64,000 nucleotides of DNA from Prevotella sp. P2-180 (GCF_002251435.1 NZ_NPJI01000082.1:80636-144635), one strand, 5' to 3'. Counted from the first letter of the stretch, positions 42,490 to 51,200 are shown. Translations and numbers: made by a program. The notes: generated by a model not told the origin, from the letters alone.

Positions 42490-45186
42490 CTAGTTATTAA
42501 TTATTTCCTTCCTTATCTCCCCGCTCTTCATCCTGAAGATATTCATTCCCTTGGCAGCTTTCGTCGCCTTGCGACCCGAAAGGTCGTAGATGTCGCGGAC
42601 GGTGTTGCCATCAGCTGCTTCGGGCGATGAGAGGCCTGCGGCTGTCAAGCCCTTCACGGCAAAGAAGTCCTTCCACACGTCGGCTGACCTATATGCATCG
42701 AGAGAGGCATCGGGCACATAGAGAGTGGCTGCCGTCTTGACGGCATCGTCGAAACTGTATTCCTTTGCCACAGGAGGCTCCGGGGCTTTGCATGTCACTG
42801 ATGTAAGAGCGGTACAGCCATAGAAGTTGCCTTCTGCCAATTTCTTTAGCGAGGCTGGCAGTATCACGCTCTTCAACGACTCGGACATGACAAACAAACT
42901 GCGATACATCTCGGTGAGGGATGTATTGGAGAGGTCAACTGTTTCGGCGGCTATTCCCTGGAAGCAGAACTCACCCACACGCTCGACACCGTCGGGCAGA
43001 GATACTGACTCAAGACCGGTTGCGGCAAAGGCTGCATACTTGAGATTCTTGACCGTGGAAGGCAATGTGACCTGCGCCAGTGAAGAACAATAGACAAAGG
43101 ACATATGACCTATTTCCTCCAGTCCCTCGGGTAGAGACACTGATTTCAGGTTTGGACACTCCGCGGCAAAACGATATGGCAATGACTTGACTTTAGCCTT
43201 GATGTCGATGCTCTCCAAGTTGGGGCAAGTGTAGAACGCATTCATTCCAATCTCTTCTACCGACTCAGGTATCACAATAGACTCTATGCCTGACTCTGCG
43301 AAAGCTGCCGCACCAATGGTTTTAACTCCCTCGGGGATGGTAAGGCTCTTAAGGCTTGTGCAGCGCCAAAAAGCTGTTTGGGGAATATCGGTGATACCTG
43401 CAGGAAGCGTGACACTTACAAGGGAGGGCATTTCTGCGAAACCGCCTTTAGGCAACTCCATCAGTCCTGCGGGTAGTGTCAGTGTAGTCAAATTGTCCAT
43501 TCCAGAGACGTCGAACTTGGTGCATGAGTTTGGGATAGTCAATTCGGTAATACCTGTCCAACCCAATGCATGATCACCCATCTCCTCCAAACCCTCGGGC
43601 AACGTAATCTCCGTCAGTGCAGAACAATAATAGAAAGCATTATTACCAAGAACTTTTAATGACTGAGGCAGCACAACTGAAGAAAGGCTCTCACAATGCC
43701 AAAAACAACCATTGGGCAACGTCTCTAATGACTCTGGAAGAGTGATAATCTCCAAGTTCTTTGCATCGTGGAAAGCCTCTTCGCTCAAATGCCTTAATGT
43801 AGAAGGAGTGACAATCTCTTTAACCGTGGATTCAAAAAAGGCATCCTGACCAATGGAAGTGAGACCTTCGGGCAGGATAATCTTGTCTGCTTCGACATAA
43901 CTGAGTGCTCCGACACCTAATGCCGTTATGCCTTCGGGGATGGTGAGTACACCATCTTCCACCATCTTTGGATCAACCTCCAAGAGGACCCTCGAACCGT
44001 CCTTGCGGTTGTTGACAAACATCTTGTCAACAATCTCCACACCATTTCCTTCGCCCTCAAACGTATAAGCAGCAAAAGAGCTAAAGTCCTGTCGGCCTTC
44101 GATGACATCAATGCTCTTAGGTATTCTCAACACTAAGTTGCCATTGTCATTCGAGGCAATCCTCTCGCCTATCCTCTCCACCGACTCGGGCAAAGAAAGT
44201 AATTCGAGTGAATTGCATCGCAAGAAGGCATTGCTATCTATGTTCTTCAAGCCTTCGGGCAGACTTATTGAAGTCAAGCCAGATCGTCCAAAAGCCCACT
44301 CGCCAATTGACTTGACAGTCGAAGGCAATGTGACAGACGTGAGCTTAGAACATCCAGAGAAAGCATTAACGCCGATAGTCTCCAATCCCTCTGGCAGGGT
44401 GACGTTGGTGAGCTTCGTGCAGTTTTCGAAGGCGCCTTTGCCTACTTCCTTGACACCGGCAGGCAGGGTTATTTCGGTAATCTTTGTAGAAGCAAGAATC
44501 CACTCCGGCACTATGGTGATGTTGGCAGGAAAAGTAAACGATGTAAGTTTTGTATCGGCAAATGCCCATTCGCCTATCTCTTCAATACTCTCAGGCAAGG
44601 TGACGGAAGTCAAACCTGTGTTGCTGAATGCGCTCTCTCCTATCGTCTTGAGCGTTGAAGGAAGCGATATGGACGTAAGACTAAAACAATAAGAGAAGGC
44701 ATAATCTCCAATCTTTTCAAGTTGTGACGGAAGAGAGACTGATATCAGCGACCTATTGAAAAAGAAAGCGTAATCGCCAATAACCTTGACTCCATCGGGG
44801 ATTATGACAGATTCCAATCCTAACTTGTAGAACGCATGAGAACCTATCTCCTCGAGCTGTTCGGGCAATGTGATTGTCTTCAGCCCTGAACCATAGAACG
44901 CATAATTGCCTATACGGCGTATGGTGTTTGGCAATGTGATACTGTTAATCTCATAGACGAACACTTCATCTCCGATGGATGTCACGGTATAGGTCTTTCC
45001 GTCTGCTTCCACCGTTTCGGGTATCACGATGTCCATCTCCCGGGTATCGTGATAATCTGAGCGTCTTACTTCAGCCGTCCCATCGTCAAAGCAATGAAAC
45101 AGCAGCTGGTCTTGATAGATGTCCTTGTCGGCACTGGCCGAAAGACTTATTGCCGCGAGCAATAAAAAGGTAATCATTTTTTTCAT
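42490..45186 (-). CDS. BspA-type leucine-rich repeat surface protein
   Basis: This protein of about 898 residues has a signal peptide (MKKMITFLLLAAISLSASA). It carries more than 25 LRR_5 (BspA/Treponema pallidum type) repeats of about 22-23 residues, consensus L-P-x-x-(L/V)-x-x-I-G-x-x-A-F-x-x-C-x-x-L-x-S-(V/I)-x-(L/I). The C-terminus (DIYDLSGRKATKAAKGMNIF then a basic end) is a degenerate sorting-like tail. BspA-like proteins mediate adhesion and binding to host or bacterial surfaces. It lies directly downstream of the membrane AraC regulator. The repeats are regular and uninterrupted by stops, so the gene seems functional. Confidence 0.9.
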   Translation of the reverse strand: MKKMITFLLLAAISLSASADKDIYQDQLLFHCFDDGTAEVRRSDYHDTREMDIVIPETVEADGKTYTVTSIGDEVFVYEINSITLPNTIRRIGNYAFYGSGLKTITLPEQLEEIGSHAFYKLGLESVIIPDGVKVIGDYAFFFNRSLISVSLPSQLEKIGDYAFSYCFSLTSISLPSTLKTIGESAFSNTGLTSVTLPESIEEIGEWAFADTKLTSFTFPANITIVPEWILASTKITEITLPAGVKEVGKGAFENCTKLTNVTLPEGLETIGVNAFSGCSKLTSVTLPSTVKSIGEWAFGRSGLTSISLPEGLKNIDSNAFLRCNSLELLSLPESVERIGERIASNDNGNLVLRIPKSIDVIEGRQDFSSFAAYTFEGEGNGVEIVDKMFVNNRKDGSRVLLEVDPKMVEDGVLTIPEGITALGVGALSYVEADKIILPEGLTSIGQDAFFESTVKEIVTPSTLRHLSEEAFHDAKNLEIITLPESLETLPNGCFWHCESLSSVVLPQSLKVLGNNAFYYCSALTEITLPEGLEEMGDHALGWTGITELTIPNSCTKFDVSGMDNLTTLTLPAGLMELPKGGFAEMPSLVSVTLPAGITDIPQTAFWRCTSLKSLTIPEGVKTIGAAAFAESGIESIVIPESVEEIGMNAFYTCPNLESIDIKAKVKSLPYRFAAECPNLKSVSLPEGLEEIGHMSFVYCSSLAQVTLPSTVKNLKYAAFAATGLESVSLPDGVERVGEFCFQGIAAETVDLSNTSLTEMYRSLFVMSESLKSVILPASLKKLAEGNFYGCTALTSVTCKAPEPPVAKEYSFDDAVKTAATLYVPDASLDAYRSADVWKDFFAVKGLTAAGLSSPEAADGNTVRDIYDLSGRKATKAAKGMNIFRMKSGEIRKEIINN

Positions 45187-45216
45187 AAGCAATCACATTA
45201 TCTAATTATTCTTCAT

Positions 45217-46320
45217 TTAATTATTCTTCATTAAGCTGTTGACGTAATAACTTTTGGGACTGATACCTTTTAACTTTACAAAGTAGCGATTAAACGACGA
45301 GAGGGAATTGAAGCCACTCTTCTGCGCCACTACCGACATCGATTTTCTGCCTCGTTCGGGCATCATCTCGATGATACGACACGCCTCGTTGATTCGGAAA
45401 GTATTGATATAGTCGAAGAATGACGTGTTGAGCGTATTGTTCAGGTAGTTCGACAGGTAAGTCTTGTTGGTGCCGATGGCAGTGGCCACGTCGGTTGTGG
45501 TAAGCTTCGGATTGAGATAGAGTTTGTCTTGACTCATCTTCTGTTCTAACCTTACTGCCAATATGTAGTTATGCGACACTACATCATCATCTGACTTGGG
45601 TTCTTCAATTTCCTCAGTAGCTTGCTCATCTTCGTTTTCGACCGGCTTCAGGATTCTAACCACCCGATGTCTTCTTGAAAAGAGGAAAAGGAATGTCCAT
45701 AATGCCATGGAGAAGATATTGTATAGTGCTTCGCTTAGCCATGTGGTATGGGCGAACGCCAAGTTATACACAAACAGTGATAAGAAAAATGCCACACTCG
45801 ACACCACAACCCAAGCTACATCGATATTTTCCTTATAAGAATAGTTAAGTTTTATATATTGTCGATACCTCACCGAGAACACTACAACGAGGTACATGGT
45901 TGCCACAGCCACGACAAAAGCAACTGAAAAAGCGCAAAAAACCACGATTTCATCGGGGAAAATCAAGAATAGCGGTATGAATAACGCCTGCATAGACAAC
46001 AATGCGACTAACTGACGGCGAGTGGGATAACCAGGATTGGTAGCTTCGATAAAGAAGGCACAGACAAGAGGTATGAACAGAAGGTCGACAGTGTTGACAA
46101 AATCATCGAGCCAAAAGGAGTTTTTCCATTGCGCAAAGAGGAACACAGAATCCTTTATGTAACTGAAAGCAAGGAATATAGTTGTATAGAATAATAGTCT
46201 CATCATCCTGTTGCGGTGTCTGTATGTATATAGTTTAATACACCAGAACACGAAGAATATTGTTATGGCGCCCCGTATAAAATGGGCAAATGCTTCAACT
46301 GTCGATAATTGTTGTTCCAT
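45217..46320 (-). CDS. AraC-family regulator with N-terminal membrane domain
   Basis: This protein of about 367 residues has six to seven predicted transmembrane helices (roughly 10-225), a charged acidic linker (EDEQATEEIEEPKSDDD), then a C-terminal AraC helix-turn-helix domain. That domain has LTTTDVATAIGTNKTYLSNY and SVVAQKSGFNSLSSFNRYFV, ending GISPKSYY. Such membrane-tethered AraC proteins in Bacteroidota sense an external or membrane signal. The frame opens at 46374; MEQQLSTVEAF at 46320 follows a TATCTTTG box at 46364-46371 (minus). It is first in the set with the BspA-like protein, the kinase-like sensor and the phosphoesterase, which it may control. Confidence 0.88.
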   Translation of the reverse strand: MEQQLSTVEAFAHFIRGAITIFFVFWCIKLYTYRHRNRMMRLLFYTTIFLAFSYIKDSVFLFAQWKNSFWLDDFVNTVDLLFIPLVCAFFIEATNPGYPTRRQLVALLSMQALFIPLFLIFPDEIVVFCAFSVAFVVAVATMYLVVVFSVRYRQYIKLNYSYKENIDVAWVVVSSVAFFLSLFVYNLAFAHTTWLSEALYNIFSMALWTFLFLFSRRHRVVRILKPVENEDEQATEEIEEPKSDDDVVSHNYILAVRLEQKMSQDKLYLNPKLTTTDVATAIGTNKTYLSNYLNNTLNTSFFDYINTFRINEACRIIEMMPERGRKSMSVVAQKSGFNSLSSFNRYFVKLKGISPKSYYVNSLMKNN

Positions 46321-46363
46321 AAGTAAATTATGTAATATTCTTAAATAGATGAAATTTATTTTG

Positions 46364-46371
46364 CAAAGATA
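46364..46371 (-). promoter_or_regulatory. -7 box TATCTTTG of the membrane AraC gene
   Basis: TATCTTTG on the minus strand followed by CAAAAT, 44 bp before the ATG at 46320. Confidence 0.6.
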
Positions 46372-46486
46372 CAACTTTTATTCATAATATACTGCTGTCA
46401 GGAACGAATAATAGAGGAAAAACCTTAGTTTTTTTTCTTTATTGACACATTTTTTCCGTATTGACACAATTTATAATAGCAATAAA

Positions 46487-46514
46487 GCCGCCTTCAAGAG
46501 CTCTCGAAAGCGGC
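46487..46514 (+). terminator. Hairpin GCCGC-TTC / GAA-GCGGC followed by a T-tract
   Basis: 46487-46495 pairs with 46506-46514 (one mismatch), followed by CTTTTCTCC. It has terminator form on the plus strand, although no plus-strand gene ends here. Just upstream TATTGACACA occurs twice, 19 bp apart (46440, 46459). Confidence 0.5.
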
Positions 46515-46530
46515 CTTTTCTCCTGCGGTG

Positions 46531-46622
46531 CAGGGGACAGGTCAGTGTCCTGCGGAAAAGCCTCGTCTCGCCCGTAGCCTGAGAAAAATGGGTAGGACAC
46601 TGACCTGTCCCCTGTCCCGCCC
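46531..46622. repeat. 92-bp dispersed palindromic element, copy 1
   Basis: Terminal inverted arms of 21 bp (46531-46551 and 46594-46614; CAGGGGACAGGTCAGTGTCC then T) flank a 42-bp centre. The unit ends TCCCGCCC. Copy 2 at 60027-60118 differs at one base. It fits a MITE- or REP-like element; no transposase is nearby. Confidence 0.9.
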
Positions 46623-46715
46623 TTCGGCATTTTTTTTAATTATTTGACTTGTTTTTGAACGAATGACACACAAAAAAATATCAGAATAAATTTCTCCCAT
46701 TTCAATAATTATTGC

Positions 46716-46723
46716 TACCTTTG
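46716..46723 (+). promoter_or_regulatory. -7 box TACCTTTG of the MATE-ATPase fusion gene
   Basis: TACCTTTG followed by CAATCG, 20 bp before the ATG at 46744, implies a short leader. Confidence 0.65.
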
Positions 46724-46743
46724 CAATCGATTATTTGCATATT

Positions 46744-48501
46744 ATGAAGAAAGACTATATAATCGACAAGACATTCCGCAGCTTTCTCGCGGTGTCGATA
46801 CTTACAAGCATAATGCAGCAAGTGAGAACAATGACCGACGGCATAGTGGCAAGCCAGTTCTTGGGGTCTGACGCCTTGTCGGCCATCAACCTGTTTATGC
46901 CGCTTGACAGTTTTATGTATGCAGTGATGACGCTCTTTGCCTTGGGGGCGAGCTTCCTGTCGGCACAAGACATTGCCAAGCAGGACTTCTCTGCGGCAAG
47001 TAGGCAGTTCACGGTGGCATTCATATCAAGCATTGCCATCATATTAACACTTGTGGGTATCTGCACTTTGTTCTTCGACAATCTCATATCTTTGCTTGCC
47101 GACAGAGACATTCCTCACATTTATTCACTCACTCGGGATTATGTGAGTGTGATGCTTGCCGCCTTCGTTGTTCAGGCTCCAATGGCGGTGCTATGCTTGT
47201 TTGCCAACAGCGACGGCAATCCACAACGTGTCACTTTATCAATGTTGGTAACCCTTGTCGTCAATGCCGGTCTTGACTTCCTGTTTATTGGCTCTTTGGG
47301 GATGGGAATAAGGGGTGCAGCCTGTGCCACAATAATAAGTGAGTGCGTCGGATTCGGCATTCTGCTTACCTATCTCAGGAGCGGCAAGTGCAGTTTCGGT
47401 TTTACGAGGGTCAAGAATTTCCTGTCCGTATTCAGGCATATCCTCAGCGAGGGACTCCCACTTACGCTTGGTATGATGTCGTCGGGAGTGACAGCGTTGT
47501 TGCTCAACCATATCGTGATGGAGTATTATGGCGACTCAGGGCTTTTCGTCATCGCAGTGGCTATTCAGATATTGGCATTGTGTACAATGATTAACGAGGG
47601 CATCAACGAGATTTACGAGAGTGCGGGAGGAATGTATTTGGGCGAAGGCGACTATTCGTCGTTTCGCCAACTGCTCGGCAGGGGCAATACGCTGATGGTG
47701 GTGTTGGTGGGTGTCGTGACATGCGCAATGGTGTTCGTCCCCACCCTGTTCCTCAATATATTTGGAGAATATGACACCCAATCGGTAGAGCGCGAGGATA
47801 GATACCTGAGCATAATAAGCCTTGTGCTTATACCATATTTTATCATATACGTCAACGCCAGGATTCACGCCCTGTTAGGATTTAAGCGTCTGTCAATAGT
47901 GTTCAACATCCTGCAGGCCATAGCACTCATCGCCGTACCGTTTGCAGCCGCCACTGTCAACAAGCAATGGTTTTGGTGGGCGTTTCCAGCAGGCATGGCT
48001 ATACTCGCCACTATACAGTTGCTCACCACTTTTGTCTTATCCAACAAAAGCAAACTCAGGAGCCGCTTACTGTTATTGCCACTGCTACCCAATGAGGTGT
48101 CCACAAAACTATGCATCAACTACGACATTGAATCGGTAAAACAGGCCTTGCTCGATGTGAGGGCATTCGCCACCATGGTGGAAATGGGCGAGGAAAAGAC
48201 CAACAGAGCCATTCTCTGCTGCGAGGAACTGATATGCAATATCCTCAAACATTGTTCAGACAGGGTTAACGGTGGATGCTTCGAGGTACTGATAACCGAC
48301 TTCCCCGACCGTATGGAGGTGCGACTGAAGGATGCCGGCAAACCCTTCTCGCCCACTGCCTTCAACAATAGTAAGACAACCGACGAGAGCAGCCAAGGCA
48401 TCGGTCTCCGACTGGTGAAGGCAATGAGCGAGGATATATCTCATAAGTATATGTTCGGTCTTAACATTACAACATTAATCTTCAGAAAGAAAAAATATTA
48501 A
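46744..48501 (+). CDS. MATE-family exporter fused to an anti-sigma-type GHKL ATPase domain
   Basis: This is a 585-residue fusion. Residues 1-440 form a MATE/MOP-superfamily transporter with about 12 helices: TMTDGIVASQFLGSDALSAI near the start and the usual G-x-GFGILLTYLRSGK repeat in the second half. Residues ~450-585 form a cytoplasmic HATPase_c_2 domain like the anti-sigma kinases RsbW/SpoIIAB. Its N-box is CCEELICNILKH, the G1-like motif is LKDAGKPFSP and the G2 motif is GIGLRLVKAMSE, all intact. This suggests transport controlled by, or coupled to, a partner-switching system. No SpoIIE phosphatase or STAS protein is in the window. The longer frame begins with TTG; the ATG at 46744 is chosen. 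Confidence 0.85.
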   Translation: MKKDYIIDKTFRSFLAVSILTSIMQQVRTMTDGIVASQFLGSDALSAINLFMPLDSFMYAVMTLFALGASFLSAQDIAKQDFSAASRQFTVAFISSIAIILTLVGICTLFFDNLISLLADRDIPHIYSLTRDYVSVMLAAFVVQAPMAVLCLFANSDGNPQRVTLSMLVTLVVNAGLDFLFIGSLGMGIRGAACATIISECVGFGILLTYLRSGKCSFGFTRVKNFLSVFRHILSEGLPLTLGMMSSGVTALLLNHIVMEYYGDSGLFVIAVAIQILALCTMINEGINEIYESAGGMYLGEGDYSSFRQLLGRGNTLMVVLVGVVTCAMVFVPTLFLNIFGEYDTQSVEREDRYLSIISLVLIPYFIIYVNARIHALLGFKRLSIVFNILQAIALIAVPFAAATVNKQWFWWAFPAGMAILATIQLLTTFVLSNKSKLRSRLLLLPLLPNEVSTKLCINYDIESVKQALLDVRAFATMVEMGEEKTNRAILCCEELICNILKHCSDRVNGGCFEVLITDFPDRMEVRLKDAGKPFSPTAFNNSKTTDESSQGIGLRLVKAMSEDISHKYMFGLNITTLIFRKKKY

Positions 48502-48600
48502 TAACAGATACAGACATTAACAACTGATTATGGGAATACAATATCATTTATACATGATGAATATCCCCGTGAGTTACGACACATCAATCAGGAATAACGC

Positions 48601-48720
48601 ATGGAAGAAATCTGTGTCTCGAATGCCATGCAACCAGTATATTTCAAGATGGACGTGTATCTCAAGGGCGGTGGCTCACTCTCATGTTGCGTATTGCATG
48701 TTAATTGTATGACCCGATAA
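48601..48720 (+). CDS. 39-residue ORF with a Gly-Gly-Gly and three cysteines
   Basis: ATG 48601 to TAA 48718-48720 encodes MEEICVSNAMQPVYFKMDVY, then LKGGGSLSCCVLHVNCMTR. It lies between the MATE-ATPase fusion and the condensation-domain gene. The GG followed by a Cys-rich tail recalls peptide precursors with double-glycine leaders, but the leader lacks their usual acidic helix. An overlapping frame (48530-48712) is also open. It could be chance or the remnant of a larger gene. Confidence 0.3.
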   Translation: MEEICVSNAMQPVYFKMDVYLKGGGSLSCCVLHVNCMTR

Positions 48721-48737
48721 TAACTTATACATACGTT

Positions 48738-49967
48738 ATGGAAAACGAGAAAACTTATATGTTAACTCCCTTGCAAAGGGAGATGCTATATTTCTGGCAA
48801 AACGACCATTGCGACGAAGAAGTGCTCCTGTCTTTTGTTGTAGCTCTGCCATACTCGGCTGACGAAAATCGCATGGCTCAGATTACCACAGCCTATATGC
48901 AAGAGTCGCCTGTATGCCATTCACGTATAGTGAATATCTCAGGTGAACCGCGATTGTTCCCCGACATGAATATGCAATTGGAAGCCGAAGTAAGATATTT
49001 GTCTGATGATGATTGCGACAAGTACATAGAGCATACTGGTGTTGAACTGGATTATTATGCAGGTCCAATGATACGCATCTTTATACTCGTTACCCCTACA
49101 CGTAAGTTCTATTCTCCTATTGTGGCAAATTTGCTACTCGACGGATGGTCATTGAGCAAGTTTACCAATCGCATAATGTTCGCCACTTTTAATGACGACT
49201 ATACGCCAGTGTTTAATGATATGTCTTTCTTCAGTCACTTGGAACGACTGGAAGCCAACCGCCATTCAGAGCGATACAATGCCGACCGACAGTGGTGGCT
49301 TGACAAGGTGGGCGGTAATGGAGAACGTTTGCGTCTTACGGATTTCGCCATCAAGGAGCATTATGAGAAAGGACGCTTTATAAAGAAGGTCAGGGTAATC
49401 GACAGATTGGACACCGAGGCAAGATGCCAAAGGAAACAAATCACCGTGAATGAGGTGCTCAGTGTGGCGTGGGCTATGTCATTGGCTGACATGACGAATA
49501 TGTCAAGTGGAGGAGGACAAGTATTGTTTTCCACCACTAAACGAGGCAGGACGCGCAATGAGCTGGAAAGCCTTGGCAATTTCCTGTTTGAGACAACAGT
49601 GTGCGTGGATATTAATCCTGATATATCCTTGTCGCAAATGGTCGAACAGATGCGCAGTGAACTGTTTGCCGCCAATCGCCATTCCCTCTATACCAATCAA
49701 GATTTGAGGGAAGAACATAATGCATACGATTGCGGCACTAACGTACTTTTCAACGAGAACATGTATAATATATTGGTGGATGGAAATACTGTCTTGGCGC
49801 AATGGACACAATTTGACTCCGCATACCAATTCCTGTCAGGAACGCTTATTGGATGTGTCGGACGATTTGAGATGGAATTCTTTTATAGCGAACCCCTGTA
49901 CACCGAGGAGGACATGGAACGCTTCATCAACCGATTCATGCATTGGTGGCACGAACTGCTGAGCTAA
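48738..49967 (+). CDS. Stand-alone condensation-domain-like protein lacking the catalytic His-His
   Basis: This 409-residue protein has the layout of a nonribosomal peptide condensation (C) domain. Motif C1-like YMLTPLQREMLYFW is at 7-20. C3-like VANLLLDGWSLS is at ~129-140, and TVNEVLSVAWAMSLAD and SLGNFLFETTVCVDI lie in the C-terminal half. The catalytic signature HHxxxDG reads ANLLLDG: both histidines are replaced (A130, N131), while the structural D135-G136 stays. A normal amide-forming reaction is therefore unlikely; a binding, carrier-docking or altered acyltransferase role is possible. No adenylation or carrier domain is in the window. The ATG at 48738 is used; a TTG further upstream is in frame. 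Confidence 0.75.
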   Translation: MENEKTYMLTPLQREMLYFWQNDHCDEEVLLSFVVALPYSADENRMAQITTAYMQESPVCHSRIVNISGEPRLFPDMNMQLEAEVRYLSDDDCDKYIEHTGVELDYYAGPMIRIFILVTPTRKFYSPIVANLLLDGWSLSKFTNRIMFATFNDDYTPVFNDMSFFSHLERLEANRHSERYNADRQWWLDKVGGNGERLRLTDFAIKEHYEKGRFIKKVRVIDRLDTEARCQRKQITVNEVLSVAWAMSLADMTNMSSGGGQVLFSTTKRGRTRNELESLGNFLFETTVCVDINPDISLSQMVEQMRSELFAANRHSLYTNQDLREEHNAYDCGTNVLFNENMYNILVDGNTVLAQWTQFDSAYQFLSGTLIGCVGRFEMEFFYSEPLYTEEDMERFINRFMHWWHELLS

Positions 49968-50104
49968 ACCATCTCCTTGCCAATTATGTCGCCCATCGGG
50001 GTGGTCATGTCGAGATAGGAGCTATTAAACAGACATTCGGTGCAATCATAATCCTCATCACTCTGATTTGTTGTCAGTGGGTAGTGCTTGATTGCTGCCT
50101 GCAT
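49964..50104 (-). CDS. 46-residue ORF convergent with the condensation-domain gene
   Basis: From ATG at 50102-50104 to TAG at 49964-49966 this encodes MQAAIKHYPLTTNQSDEDYD, then CTECLFNSSYLDMTTPMGDI and IGKEMV. It is acidic with a CTEC pair and overlaps the 3' end of the condensation gene by 4 bp. Composition and position make it plausible, but there is no family match I can name. Its start codon is inside an ATACTTAA-T7-TTAAGTAT hairpin. Confidence 0.35.
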   Translation of the reverse strand: MQAAIKHYPLTTNQSDEDYDCTECLFNSSYLDMTTPMGDIIGKEMV

Positions 50105-50125
50105 ACTTAATTTTTTTTTAAGTAT
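50103..50125. terminator. 8-bp inverted repeat with T7 loop
   Basis: ATACTTAA (50103-50110) pairs with TTAAGTAT (50118-50125) around seven T. It may end the condensation-gene transcript or block translation of the small minus-strand ORF. Confidence 0.35.
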
Positions 50126-50191
50126 AACGTCATTATTTGTCGTATAATGAGCAATATCGTCTTATCAATCCCATAATGGCCTCTTGCTCTA

Positions 50192-51142
50192 TCAAGTTGG
50201 GGAATTGTACATAGCGGTTGTCTTTCCTACTGATAATATCCCTCTTAACTTTTCTATCTCCTCAATCGAAAGACCTGCCTTGTTTTTCAGATACGACTCC
50301 ACTGCCGACGGCAGACGTTCCATAATGTCGGCAATAGGGAATGAGGTCATGCTGCACATCTCTGCTATATCCACATCACCCTCACAGCTCATAATATAGA
50401 GCGTGCGATGGAGAATCCTTGTAAGGAAGTCGTTATAAGATTCAGACGACGGCTGCAGGCGATGCCAGTTATAATAGCTACGCATATATCCCGACTCGAT
50501 TTCCTCGTATGTCGTTCCAGCAAGCACCTGAAGGATTATGGCTATCAAACCAGTGCGGTCGCGACCCATAGAACAGCAAATAAGATAGGGAGGATTATTC
50601 TCTATCATTGCCCTTAACGTCCTGCCCACCTTCGCAGCTTGTTCGTCAACAAAGATGTCAACATTTAATTTGTGGAACAGAAGGGCGCCCTTACTATACC
50701 GTTCATTGCAATACTCTCCGAATCCACTGCCGGCTGCCACAGCCGATTGCCAATCCTCTTCAGTATTGGCGATAGAGATAATTGCGTTTATTCCGGCATT
50801 GCGCGCTAAACGGTCAGCATATTCATATCTTGCAGGATTATCGGATTCCAACAGTGGATCGCTTGACCTATACACCACCCCACTCTTCATCCCGTGACAT
50901 TCCACAGGATAGAAATTGGCAAACATTTCGTCGCTGTCGTAGTCGGAGCGATTGTCCGTTTCCCAGAGCTTCATTCTCTCGTTCACATCACGGAATCCAC
51001 CCTTTTCCTTCAAAGAGATGGTCAGTATGTCGCCCTCCTTACCACCGACACGGTCGGAGAAACTGGCATTTGCCAAACCTAATATCCCGAACTGCCAAAC
51101 AATTCGGGATTTATTTGAGCAGTTGGATGTCGCCTCAGGCAA
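50192..51142 (-). CDS. Tyrosine-protein phosphatase (CX5R type), N-terminus uncertain
   Basis: A frame of up to 316 codons encodes a DSP/tyrosine phosphatase (Y_phosphatase3 type). The P-loop CCSMGRDRTGLI gives the C-x5-R active site, ANFYPVECHGMKSGVVYRSS is the usual entry segment, and INAIISIANTEEDW precedes it. The ~40 residues before it (SFSDRVGGKEGDILTISLKE) match the small beta domain found ahead of the phosphatase in longer homologues. The only start for the full frame is a TTG at 51142; the first ATG (50974) would remove that domain. Upstream sequence does not continue the protein, so the gene looks 5'-truncated. Secretion signals are absent. It may dephosphorylate proteins or phosphoinositides; substrate unknown. 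Confidence 0.75.
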   Translation of the reverse strand: MPEATSNCSNKSRIVWQFGILGLANASFSDRVGGKEGDILTISLKEKGGFRDVNERMKLWETDNRSDYDSDEMFANFYPVECHGMKSGVVYRSSDPLLESDNPARYEYADRLARNAGINAIISIANTEEDWQSAVAAGSGFGEYCNERYSKGALLFHKLNVDIFVDEQAAKVGRTLRAMIENNPPYLICCSMGRDRTGLIAIILQVLAGTTYEEIESGYMRSYYNWHRLQPSSESYNDFLTRILHRTLYIMSCEGDVDIAEMCSMTSFPIADIMERLPSAVESYLKNKAGLSIEEIEKLRGILSVGKTTAMYNSPT

Positions 51143-51200
51143 TTATTCAAGAAATAATGAAATTTAACTATTAGAATTGCATTTATTGAATTATTATTGA

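Noticed and set aside
48530..48712. 60-codon plus-strand frame between the exporter and the condensation gene
   Set aside because: It overlaps the 39-codon ORF, has a poor composition and no recognisable feature; kept only as background to the small-ORF finding.
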